Source: Saccharopolyspora galaxeae
GTDB lineage: Bacteria; Actinomycetota; Actinomycetes; Mycobacteriales; Pseudonocardiaceae
Assembly: GCF_016526145.1 (NCBI RefSeq)
Contig: NZ_JADDUE010000002.1
Location: 451,121 to 515,120 of the forward strand
Length of the DNA stretch: 64,000 bases
Direction of reading: 5' to 3'
Each line of letters starts with the position of its first letter. The first letter of the stretch is position 1. Shown in pieces: positions 24,978-33,225 of the stretch. The position numbers and the translations under genes were made by a program. A model generated the notes under the pieces. The model made no database searches, had not been told where the DNA came from, and saw only the letters and a program-made list of their open reading frames with translations.

Positions 24978-25802
24978 GGCGGACCTCCGGAAGCGGGGTC
25001 GAACGACGGAACACGGAGGCGGTGGTGTGGATGCGGCGGTGGCCGCCGAGAGCGATCTCCCGGCGCCTGCGCCGGGTCGCCGGCCGAGGGGAGGACGGGG
25101 GTTCGTGAACCAGGATCAGCCGGTCGCTCAAGATCAATCCGGCCAATGCCGCGGCCCGCGACAACTGCCCCGAATGGCCCACTCGCGCCCGGTGATCGCT
25201 ACTGTGCGTGAGTACGACGACGGTGCCGGCAGGAGCTAGCGCGGCCGTGAAGTCCGCCATCGCGAACGGGTCCGCGGGCTGCTCGGACCAGCCCGTAATG
25301 ATCAACTCGAAGCCGTCGGAACCCGGACCGGACTGCTCGCCGGGGACTGCCGGTCGGTCGGGTTCGCGACGGGATCGGTCGTGTCGCCGCCCCGGGGTCC
25401 GAGTCCGGACCCGGACCCCGGGGCGGCAGGCAGCTCCCCACCCGCCGCGGCGAATTCCTGATCGCTGTGAGACCGGAAGTCCGGATCGGTGGTCGCGCCG
25501 CGGCCGAGTCGGAGGACGGACTCCACGAGTCGGTCCCGACGCGTCCGGCTCGAACCGGTCGTCGGGGACTCGGGGGCTGCGAGCATGATCCGGTCTCCGG
25601 GCGCGGTGTAGGTGGTGGTGATCATCGAGACCGCCGCGGTGACGATCTCGTCGGCGTCTGCGGCGGGGTCGACAAGGCACAGCCGCACCGTCGCCGACAC
25701 CGGCGGGCCTGTGCGTTCGCGGACCACCCCAATGCGAGGGCTCGGTTCGTGGCTGTCGGGGGTGTCGGGAGGCGGTACCTCCGGGAGCGGGAGGGCAGAC
25801 AT
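24970..25802 (-). pseudogene. Frameshifted methyltransferase-like gene
   Basis: The frame beginning MSALPLPEVPPPDTPDSHEP has IVTAAVSMITTTYTAPGDRI, matching RQIITTYTAPGDT in the next gene, and stops at 25302. The other frame continues with GFELIITGWSEQPADPFAMA, which matches the equivalent core strand of its neighbour, and ends 8 bases inside the next gene. The switch lies between about 25,305 and 25,450. It is a true frameshift, a sequencing error or, less likely, programmed slippage. In intact form it would be the first gene of the operon. Confidence 0.6.
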
Positions 25803-25948
25803 CGCGTGCTCCGGTGATCGGTCGGTCTTGCCAAGGACACCCCTGAAGTCCGCGAAAACGGCCTCGATTCGCCACCGGCCTCCAAGATTTTTTTGAAGAG
25901 TTCTCAGCCGGAGTGGACACCTAGCGTCACTGGCTTCGTCTCCGCTTA

Positions 25949-25980
25949 GTTGATCTTGAGATGGCCTATGCAAGATCAAC
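25949..25980. repeat. Inverted repeat in the divergent promoter region
   Basis: GTTGATCTTG and CAAGATCAAC are perfect 10-bp arms around a 12-base spacer. It lies upstream of the frameshifted methyltransferase-like gene. Size and spacing suit an operator or excisionase-type site. Confidence 0.55.
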
Positions 25981-26176
25981 GGCCGCTCCGGCTGGCGGGG
26001 GCCAGTAGAGCCCGCGGTGGGCTTGTCCAAGATCGTCCCGGAAATTTCTCAAGATCCTTTTTCTTGTTCCGTCTCTCCGTCTGCTCGGGATGACAGCAAC
26101 GGAACAGCGTCTGACTAACGCCGCAGCGCACAGGATTGCTGTTCGTCTAGATCGCGATCTTGAAGTTGCTCAGAAG

Positions 26177-26208
26177 ATGATCTTCTTGTTCCGGAACAAG
26201 AAGATCAT
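26177..26208. repeat. 32-bp perfect palindrome
   Basis: ATGATCTTCTTGTTCC is followed at once by its exact complement, with no spacer. It lies 95 bases before the start of the rightward gene. An imperfect half copy (CTTTTTCTTGTTCCG) occurs near 26,056. It shares the GATCTT core with the inverted repeat at 25.95 kb. It could be an operator or a cruciform-type recognition site. The surrounding 250 bases are A+T-rich for this genome. Confidence 0.75.
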
Positions 26209-26303
26209 TTTAGTTTCGTCTTAGTACGGAACCGTGCGCTGCGCTGTTCCTCTCCTGGCCCTCTCGGCGGCGTCATCAACCGCCGTTCGAGAGGAGCCGA
26301 GCG

Positions 26304-27147
26304 ATGGCTCTCCCCACTCGTTCCGAGCACGAAGAGTGGCCACACAATCCGCTGGATGCCGCCCGTGAAGCCTTCGGCTGGCTGACCGCGGGGGATCACC
26401 CGGTGGCTGTGGACGGCCGCCTGTTCGACCACCTTCCGGCCCGGATCATCTCGGTCGACGAACTCCGGGACCTGTTGCTGGACCAGCGCTGCCCCCGCCG
26501 GGTGTGGGACCAGGTCTGGGCACACGTGATCAGCCGTGCCCGCATCGAAGGCAGCACCTGGACGATCACCGCGGTTGGGCTGGCGCTGCCCATGTTGACC
26601 CCCTTGGCGGCCCGGCTGACCGAGCGCTACGCCGACGACCCCAGCGACATCCACGCCGAGGTCCTGCGGGGGTTCCTGGACGCGCTGCACACGGTCGATC
26701 TCGCCGAGGGGCGGATCACGGTTCGGCTGCGCAGCCGCCGTCGCCAGCGCATTCCGCGACGCCCGGAACGTCACCATCGGTGATCCCGGCCCGCACCACC
26801 CGCTCACCCAGCGCTGGCAGCACCGTGAACAGCAGCTCGGCGCCGACCTACATCGAGCCACACGGACCCTGATCAGTCGCTACCCCGAAACCGTGATCTG
26901 CGCCGCGCTTCTGCTCTCGTCCTATTGGGGCCACGCGGCACGGCGATACCCACCCGACGACCAGCACCAGGGCCGCGCCCCCAACGCCACCTGGGACGAC
27001 CACGTGCCCGGCCTACCCCATCGCGACGATTTCGACCGCGAAGTCCGCAAGCGCTTCGACCTACCCCACACACGCGAACCCGACTGGAGTCCCCTCAGCA
27101 ACCTCCACGTGATCGCACGACACCGGTGGGCACCCGAGAACCCTTGA
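26304..27147 (+). pseudogene. Frameshifted hypothetical gene of the element
   Basis: A GAGGAG site and ATG open a frame starting MALPTRSEHEEWPHNPLDAA with RLFDHLPARIISVDELRDLL, a type I recall as a conserved actinobacterial hypothetical. Between about 26,700 and 26,760 the coding frame shifts: the continuation reads AFRDARNVTIGDPGPHHPLT and runs to LHVIARHRWAPENP. Joined, it would be about 280 aa. Either a decayed gene or a sequencing error. No function is known to me. Confidence 0.55.
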
Positions 27148-27535
27148 TCCCCGAAATCCAGACAAGGACCAGCTCAAGTGGGCCCCGGGTCTCTGGTTAC
27201 TCGACCAACCGCAAAGTAGTGATCACTCGATCGTGGCGCTGGTCGGGGCATTAGCGTCCGCACATGCGTCAGGACTGGACATCGGGCGAGCTTGTCAATC
27301 ACTCGATGCTGTACTCGGTCTATCTTTGCTGCTCAGCAGTCGTTTAAGCGCTGAGTTGGCCTGTGTGACGTGGTTTTTCCGCTCGGCCTATCACACACGG
27401 GCAGTTTCGATCGTCCGGCTATGCCGCTTCAGTGGCGCCGCACCATTGGGGACACCGGGACTATTTGTGACCACTTGCCAACTTACTGTAAGTAGCGGTC
27501 GTAGAGATGCCGCTTGACAAGACGGGTGAGACCTA
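27148..27535. other. Non-coding stretch, possible element border
   Basis: About 390 bases with G+C clearly below the surroundings and no convincing gene. The 94-codon plus-strand frame here has atypical composition and no ribosome binding site. It separates the element genes from the thiamine-diphosphate enzyme and may contain an attachment site. Confidence 0.35.
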
Positions 27536-29875
27536 TTAATGGACGAGGTCCAGGGCGGCTCGGATGATGCTCTCGGTGTCGAGGCCGTGGTGGCGATAGA
27601 CGTCCTCGAGATCTCCGGACTGCCCAAACCGGGTCACGCCTAGGTTGTTGCTGGCCACTTGGTTGATGTTGGCTAGGAACGCGAGCGTGTGCGGGTGTCC
27701 ATCAAGGATGGTTACTATCGGTGCGGCGCGGTTGGCGGGGAATACTTGGTCGAGGATCCAGCTGGAATCGTCCCCGTTTCCACGCCGCGCTTGTAGGGCG
27801 CGGAAGAGCAATCCTGGACTGGTGACGCACACGACGTCCGCGGAGCACTCGAGTTCATCGAGGCGGTCCGCTGCTGCCAGCGCCTCGGGCAGCAGGGCGC
27901 CCATCGCCGCGATCGTCACGGTCGGTTCGCGCGGTCGGCGCAGCGAATACGCGCCTGCGACGACTTGCTGGCGGCGGCGTTCGCGCGCTGCGGAGTCCTG
28001 TGGAACCCGCGCGAGTTTCTGGTTCACCGGTCTGGTCGAGAGCCTCAGGTAGGTGGAGCTCCCACTTGGTTGCCCCAGCCGTGCCAGCGCGGACAGCAAG
28101 CACCATTCGACGTCGATCGCGAACGCCGGCTCGTAGGTCGTGCACCCGGGCTGTTCGATACCGATCGACGGCGTCGTAACGGACTGGTGAGCACCGCCTT
28201 CGGCGGCGAGGGTCACTCCGGATGGCGTTCCGACGAGGATAGACTGCCCACCAGCGTAGGTGCCGAACGACCACGGTTCCAGGGCACGCTCCACGAAGGG
28301 GTCGTAGAGCACGCCGATAGGTAGCAATGGTTGGTTCCACCGGCTCCATGTGGCACCCAGCTCTCCCAGCAGGCCGACGAGATTGGTCTCGGCGATGCCC
28401 AGCTCGACGTGTTGCCCTTCCGGATTTTCCCTCCAGTGCAGCATCGTCTCCGGGTCGTCGGCGAACCAGTTCGTGCCCTCGGCCGGTGACCACGTCCCCA
28501 CCTTGTTCAACCAGCCGGCGAGGTTTGTCGTCGACGATACATCGGGGCTCACCGTCACTACGCGTTCTGCCGCCTGCGGTGATTCCCGCGTCAGGTCGAG
28601 CAGCGCCCGCCCCAGGGCCGCCTGGGTCGTCGCCGTCCCGCCGGGAGTCCGGCCGATGTCACTCGGCAGCGCGAACGACTGCGCCGTGGGCGGCTCGTCT
28701 CGCCGGAGGCGGGAAGCTGTCGCCGTGCACAGTCGTCCTGCGGGGCTCTTGGCTGCGAAGCGTACCCACGGGTTCTCGAGGTTTGTGCCGGTGTCCGTAG
28801 CCAGCTGGAGCATCTGCGCGCGGGTAAGCAGGGACGAGTGGTTCTGCGGGTGGCCCCGGGTGGGCAGCCCGTAGCCCTTGACCGTGTACGCGAAGATCAC
28901 GGTAGGGCGCGTATCGTCGATCAGGGCGTACGCGTTGGTCAGGGCGTCGAAGTCGTGCCCGCCGAGGTTGTGGATCGCTGAGCGTAGCGCGGCATCGTCG
29001 AGCTGGTGCAGCAGGGACGCGATCTCGCCCGCCGCCGAGCCAGTGCCGGGGAGGCGCTCGCGGAGTTCCTTCGCCGTGCAGCGGAGCATGCGCTGGTACT
29101 CGGGATTGCTCATCGCGTCGATGCGAGCGCGCAGCGCGTCGCCACCGGGTTCGGTAAACAGATCCTCCAGCTGGCGACCGTACTTTGCGGTGAGCACCTG
29201 CCAGCCGGCGGACGCGAACATGCCTTCGAAGCGTCTGGCCGCGATGTCGGGGACGACCCGGTCCAGGGATTGGCGGTTGAGGTCGACGATCCACACGATT
29301 TCGCCCAGCTTGCCCACCGTCGGATCGAGGATCGCTTCCCATACCGCGCCCTCGTCCAGCTCCGCGTCACCCAGGAGCGAGTACTGCCGACCCCAGCCTG
29401 CACCGCCGAGGTGGCTGTCGATGTACCGGCGGGCCACGGCGCCCCAGATGGGGGCAGTGGCGCCGATCCCGACGGATCCGGTCGAGTAATCGACCGGATC
29501 AGGGTCCTTCGACCGGCTCGGATAACTCTGCAGGCCGCCCAGAGAACGCAACGAGGTCAGGTAGGACTCGTCCAGCTCACCCAGGAGGTAGTTGATCGCG
29601 TGCAGCACCGGGGAGGCGTGTGGTTTCACCGAGACCCGGTCGTCCGCGGTGAGCTGGGTGAACCACAGCGAGGTCATGATCGAGACCATCGAGGCACTCG
29701 ACGCCTGGTGTCCGCCCACCTTCAGACCTGACGGATTCGGACGTACCCGGTTGGCGTGGTCGATGATCGCGGTGGACAGCCACAGCACGCGCTCCTCCAC
29801 CTCGCGGAGCACATCGGGGCTGGGCCCCTCACCGCGGGCGGGAACGTCGTTGTGCGCAGGAATGACACTGGTCAT
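27536..29875 (-). CDS. Thiamine-diphosphate enzyme, homodimeric PDH-E1/transketolase-like
   Basis: A 779-aa protein with the layout of homodimeric pyruvate dehydrogenase E1 (AceE) and transketolases. The TPP motif is GDAELDEGAVWEAI, followed by DLNRQSLD. The N-terminus has KVGGHQASSASMVSIMTSLW, and the pyrimidine domain has NWFADDPETM and HVELGIAETNLVGLL. True AceE is about 890 aa and reads GDGEMDEPE, so substrate choice may differ. No E2 or E3 gene is near. It starts after a GGAGGTGA site and diverges from an Lrp-type regulator, its probable controller. Confidence 0.82.
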   Translation of the reverse strand: MTSVIPAHNDVPARGEGPSPDVLREVEERVLWLSTAIIDHANRVRPNPSGLKVGGHQASSASMVSIMTSLWFTQLTADDRVSVKPHASPVLHAINYLLGELDESYLTSLRSLGGLQSYPSRSKDPDPVDYSTGSVGIGATAPIWGAVARRYIDSHLGGAGWGRQYSLLGDAELDEGAVWEAILDPTVGKLGEIVWIVDLNRQSLDRVVPDIAARRFEGMFASAGWQVLTAKYGRQLEDLFTEPGGDALRARIDAMSNPEYQRMLRCTAKELRERLPGTGSAAGEIASLLHQLDDAALRSAIHNLGGHDFDALTNAYALIDDTRPTVIFAYTVKGYGLPTRGHPQNHSSLLTRAQMLQLATDTGTNLENPWVRFAAKSPAGRLCTATASRLRRDEPPTAQSFALPSDIGRTPGGTATTQAALGRALLDLTRESPQAAERVVTVSPDVSSTTNLAGWLNKVGTWSPAEGTNWFADDPETMLHWRENPEGQHVELGIAETNLVGLLGELGATWSRWNQPLLPIGVLYDPFVERALEPWSFGTYAGGQSILVGTPSGVTLAAEGGAHQSVTTPSIGIEQPGCTTYEPAFAIDVEWCLLSALARLGQPSGSSTYLRLSTRPVNQKLARVPQDSAARERRRQQVVAGAYSLRRPREPTVTIAAMGALLPEALAAADRLDELECSADVVCVTSPGLLFRALQARRGNGDDSSWILDQVFPANRAAPIVTILDGHPHTLAFLANINQVASNNLGVTRFGQSGDLEDVYRHHGLDTESIIRAALDLVH

Positions 29876-29972
29876 CCGTCGTTCACCTCCGTGCGGATGC
29901 GAGCTGCGGTGGAAGTGCAGATCGATCCACAGACCAACAGAAGACCGACACAAGTACAATGTGTCGAGAAAA

Positions 29973-29991
29973 AGTTGAGCATAATGCACAA
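29973..29991. promoter_or_regulatory. Candidate Lrp/AsnC operator dyad
   Basis: GTTGAGCATAATGCACAAC is a 19-bp dyad (GTTG-GCAT / ATGC-CAAC arms) in the divergent region between the E1-like enzyme and the Lrp gene. A second near-dyad, ACACAAGTACAATGTGT, lies 17 bases to its left. The size fits Lrp/AsnC half-sites. Confidence 0.5.
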
Positions 29992-30026
29992 CAGTCCCCT
30001 CTGTGTCTGCGGCGAGGTCGAGCACG

Positions 30027-30512
30027 ATGAGAAACGACGGCGGCATCGACGCCGTCGATGCTCGGCTGCTTATGGCGATGGCTGCGCAGCCGCGAGCCAC
30101 CGTCCTGGCCCTGTCTGAGTTCCTGGGCATCTCCCGCAACACCGTGCAGGCGCGTCTAACCAAGCTGGAGCAGCGCGGAGCGCTGGCCGCCTTCGAGCGT
30201 CGCATCGATCCCGAGGCCCTGGGCTACCCTCTGCTGGCGTTCGTCACGACCGTCGTGACGCAGCGGGAACTCGACGACGTCGCCGACGCGCTGAGCTGCG
30301 TTCCAGAGGTGGTCGAAGTCCACGGACTTAGCGGTGAGGCGGATCTCTTGGTGCGCGTAGTCGCCAGGGACGCGGACGATCTGTACCGGATCGCAGGCAA
30401 GGTGCTGGCCATCCCGGGAGTCGAACGCACCAACACCGCGCTCGTCATGCGGGACATGGTCACCTACCGCCTCGCTCCACTGCTCGAACGCATCGCCGGA
30501 GAGCAGCAGTGA
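30027..30512 (+). CDS. Lrp/AsnC-family transcriptional regulator
   Basis: A 161-aa regulator. The HTH is LLMAMAAQPRATVLALSEFLGISRNTVQARLTKLE in outline (recognition part ISRNTVQARLTKLEQRG), and the C-terminal RAM domain contains VHGLSGEADLLVRVVARDAD. RAM domains usually bind an amino acid or small metabolite. It is divergent from the thiamine-diphosphate enzyme. ATG 30027 is used; GTG 30003 in frame is possible. Confidence 0.88.
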   Translation: MRNDGGIDAVDARLLMAMAAQPRATVLALSEFLGISRNTVQARLTKLEQRGALAAFERRIDPEALGYPLLAFVTTVVTQRELDDVADALSCVPEVVEVHGLSGEADLLVRVVARDADDLYRIAGKVLAIPGVERTNTALVMRDMVTYRLAPLLERIAGEQQ

Positions 30513-30626
30513 CTACGTTGCGACCATCTGCCGATCTGAATCGGCCTTGCTGTCTCTTCCCGTAGAACGCGGCCACGTACGCGCCATAAGGGACGATGGT
30601 GACTGACTACGTTCTGAGGAGGTTGC

Positions 30627-30776
30627 TTGTCCACCACGGCAACACCAACTACGTCCGGTGGCGCGCGCGCCGCGGTGTACGAGCGCATCCGCGAGAACAT
30701 TGCTGACGGCACGCTCCCGCCGGGTGAGTGGATCCGGGAAGGGCCGTTGGCGGTCTGCTTGGCGGCAAGAGCTAGG
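30627..30776 (+). pseudogene. Truncated GntR-family regulator fragment
   Basis: A GAGGAGG site and TTG start lead to ARAAVYERIRENIADGTLPP and GEWIREGPLAV, the first half of a FadR/GntR winged helix. The recognition helix and the effector domain are missing; the frame then becomes unrelated. It looks like a deletion remnant. Confidence 0.55.
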
Positions 30777-31247
30777 TCGCTCATGGTGAAGCTTTTTGAA
30801 TTCGTGGCCACCCACGTCTTTGGAGCCGACGATCGCACGCGCATCCTGGCCGACCACGAACGCGGCGATAGCGCTCTCCTGCATGACGCTCGTCGTAGCT
30901 GTCTTCGTCCGGCTTGTCCTTGGCTTGCAGGAGTGTGCTCATGGTGACGTGCGGTCACTGCCGGAGCTGAGTCGTCACGGCCGGTCGCCGTTCATGGCTG
31001 AGCACCTGCCCGTTGCGTTGCCGCGCCGACCTGTTTCAAACGGGTGGTGACGAGTTCAGTGATCGCAACCTGGTCGTAGAGCTACGAGGCGTAGTGAACG
31101 CAGCGTGGGGGGAGCTCGTTGTGCATGCGGTAGAGCGCGGCTCGCGCAGCCCTTGCGAGCCGGTATCGCGACGACTTGTTCCGAGCGCCGCGGTTCGAGC
31201 CCAGGCGGTCGGCGTGCCGCGGGAGCGCGGCCCGCCCGCGGCAAGCG
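30777..31247. other. No convincing gene; remnant DNA
   Basis: About 470 bases between the GntR remnant and the TetR gene. Open frames on both strands are short and of atypical composition, and no repeat or terminator was recognised. With the truncated gene to its left it suggests a past deletion or insertion event. Confidence 0.4.
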
Positions 31248-31883
31248 TCATTCGGTTCCGGACACCTCGTCTCGGCTGACCTGCTCAGTGAGGTAGCGCT
31301 GCATCAACTCCCGAGCATCGAGCCGGAAGAGGTTCAGCCGACGGGTGTGCCGCAACAGCAGCAACCCGGAAGCGTGCGCGAACGCTTCCGCTGTCAGGCG
31401 GGTGGCCGCCGCTGCACCGAACAACTCTTCCGCGGCACGGCGGGCCGGTTCCAGGGTGGCGAGCAGTGCCGCGTTGAGATCGCGATTGGTTTCCTCGTCG
31501 GAGAGCCCGTGCGGTGCCATTCCGCCGGAGAACAGGTAGAACCCCATGTCCAGGTCGCGGGGGTTCTCGTCGTAGAAGTCGAAGAAGGCCAACCCGGTGG
31601 CGACGTAGCGGGACGCTGCGGTGGCGGCTTGGGACGCGGCGGTTTCGGTCGCGTTCTGTAGCCGCTTGAGCGATTCGTTTAGTGCCGCCGCGTAGATGTG
31701 CTCTTTGCTTGGGAAGTAGCTGTAGATCGCTCCCGGGGTGTAGCCGGCCTCTTTGGCGATCGCCCGCATACTGGCCTCACGCAGGCCGTCACGTGCGAAA
31801 ACGCTCAGCGCTCCCTCGAGTATCAGCGCTCGCTTGGTCTCGCTCACCGCGTCGAGTCGGTCCGCGCGCGCACCCTCAGACAT
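31248..31883 (-). CDS. TetR-family regulator
   Basis: A 211-aa TetR-type repressor. The N-terminal HTH reads ILEGALSVFARDGLREASMR then AIAKEAGYTPGAIYSYFPSK. The C-terminal ligand domain has GLAFFDFYDENPRDLDMGFY. It is divergent from the acyl-CoA-dehydrogenase/selD operon, with two palindromes in the gap, and so most likely represses that operon and itself in response to an unknown ligand. Confidence 0.9.
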   Translation of the reverse strand: MSEGARADRLDAVSETKRALILEGALSVFARDGLREASMRAIAKEAGYTPGAIYSYFPSKEHIYAAALNESLKRLQNATETAASQAATAASRYVATGLAFFDFYDENPRDLDMGFYLFSGGMAPHGLSDEETNRDLNAALLATLEPARRAAEELFGAAAATRLTAEAFAHASGLLLLRHTRRLNLFRLDARELMQRYLTEQVSRDEVSGTE

Positions 31884-31924
31884 GTCCTTTGCCCTTCCTT
31901 CGTGTTGACGGTGACGCTACCCTG

Positions 31925-31956
31925 TGAACAGCGTTCAATCGAATGAACACTGTTCA
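31925..31956. promoter_or_regulatory. Tandem palindromic operator between tetR and the selD operon
   Basis: Two 13-bp palindromes, TGAACAGCGTTCA and TGAACACTGTTCA, sit 19 bp apart centre to centre. Each has TGAAC/GTTCA arms. They lie 24 bases before the start of the rightward operon and about 40 bases from the tetR start, an ideal place to repress both. Confidence 0.75.
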
Positions 31957-31980
31957 ATCGTCGAGAGGGAGAGTCAGTTC

Positions 31981-33225
31981 ATGACTGCCGTCGCCGCCAT
32001 CGGTGCCAGCGAGCGAGTCGCCGACTGCACCGACCGCTTCCAGACCTTCCTCGACCAGGAGGTCGCCCCGATCGAAGAAGAGCTGGCGCAGCAGGGTGCT
32101 GGCACGGCCAGCCGGCCGCAGTTCGACGAGCTGGGGCGGATGCATCCGGCGGTGTGGGAGGCGCGGCGGCAGGTGCAGCGCCGCGCGGGTGCGCTTGGCC
32201 TCTACGCGCCGCACAACTCGGTCTCTGCTGGTGGCAGGGGTTTCAACCGGGTTGAGATGCATCACGTGGAGGAGTTCGTCTACCGCCGGTCCGGGCTTGG
32301 GCTCGGCCTGGCCGCGTTGGCCTGGACGGAGGGGCCGAACCCGGCGATCGAACACTGCTCGCCGACCATGCGGGAGCAATATCTGCAGCCGCTGATCGCG
32401 GGGGAGATCACGGCGGCGTTCTGCAACACCGAACCCAGCGTCGGCTCCGACGTCCTGGCGATGTCGACGCACGCGACCCGGGACGGCGACGACTGGATCA
32501 TCAACGGGAAAAAGGCGTGGATCACCAACTCGCACTTCGCCGACGTCCTGCAGGTCGTGGCCGTCACCGAGCCCGGTGCCCGGACCCGGTCGCTGTCGAT
32601 GTTCCTGGTCGACGCCAACGCGCCCGGGGTCACCCGGGGGCGTGATCTGCCCACGATGATGGCCGACGGTCTGACCGGCACCCTGGAGTTCAACGACGTG
32701 CGGGTTCCGGCCGAGAACGTCGTCGGCGAGATCGGCGACGGTTTCGCGCTGGCGATGTCGTGGATCAACTGGCGCCGGCTCTGCCGCGGTGGCATGTGCG
32801 CGGGCTGGGGCGCCTGGCTGCTCGAGCGGGCCCTGGACTACACCCAGCAGCGCACCTCGGGTGGCGAGCCGATCGCCGCGCAGCAGGCGGTGCAGCACAT
32901 GTTGGCGAACATGGACGCCGACATCTACCAGGCCCGCGCGACTTCTCTGGTGGCGCAGGCCGAGCTCGATGAACTAGGGCCGTTCGCGATCCCGATGCAC
33001 TCCGATGCTCCCCGGTTGATCAGTCTGGTCAAGGTGATCAACGACGAGGCGTTCTTCCGCGTCGCAGACACCGCGGTGCAGGTGCGCGGTGCGATGGGGC
33101 TCATGCAGGACTCGCCGGAGGAAAAGCTGTTCCGGGTCGCGCGAAACCTCCGCATCCCGGCAGGAACGTCTGAGATCCAGCGCAACGGGATTGCGCGAGG
33201 CCTGTTGAAGAGGCGAGCTGCATGA
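31981..33225 (+). CDS. Acyl-CoA-dehydrogenase-fold flavoprotein lacking the usual catalytic Glu
   Basis: A 414-aa protein of the acyl-CoA dehydrogenase superfamily: N-terminal helical domain, beta domain with FCNTEPSVGSD and IINGKKAWITNS, and C-terminal helices ending RIPAGTSEIQRNGIAR. The base Glu normally found in YEGT is Ala here (IPAGT), and the alternative Glu of isovaleryl-type enzymes (LERL) is WRRL. It may therefore be a monooxygenase or another flavin enzyme. It is the first gene of the operon and overlaps selD by four bases. Confidence 0.82.
   Translation: MTAVAAIGASERVADCTDRFQTFLDQEVAPIEEELAQQGAGTASRPQFDELGRMHPAVWEARRQVQRRAGALGLYAPHNSVSAGGRGFNRVEMHHVEEFVYRRSGLGLGLAALAWTEGPNPAIEHCSPTMREQYLQPLIAGEITAAFCNTEPSVGSDVLAMSTHATRDGDDWIINGKKAWITNSHFADVLQVVAVTEPGARTRSLSMFLVDANAPGVTRGRDLPTMMADGLTGTLEFNDVRVPAENVVGEIGDGFALAMSWINWRRLCRGGMCAGWGAWLLERALDYTQQRTSGGEPIAAQQAVQHMLANMDADIYQARATSLVAQAELDELGPFAIPMHSDAPRLISLVKVINDEAFFRVADTAVQVRGAMGLMQDSPEEKLFRVARNLRIPAGTSEIQRNGIARGLLKRRAA

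Larger units (their letters stand above)
19827..27535. mobile_element. Integrative element at tRNA-Ala (right end uncertain)
   Basis: The left border is the 3' end of tRNA-Ala, where a serine integrase reads outward. Contents are integrase, a recombinase-domain protein, three methyltransferase-type genes and other actinobacterial-element proteins. Two genes are frameshifted and no replication, FtsK-like transfer or mobilisation gene is seen, so it looks decayed or reduced. I could not find a second copy of the tRNA 3' end by eye. Serine integrases use very short cores, so the right border could lie anywhere from 27.1 kb to 38.3 kb, where DUF2637 and HTH plasmid-type genes still occur. Confidence 0.6.

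Noticed and set aside
27233-27517. 94-codon plus-strand frame
   Set aside because: No ribosome binding site, atypical composition, no recognisable family.
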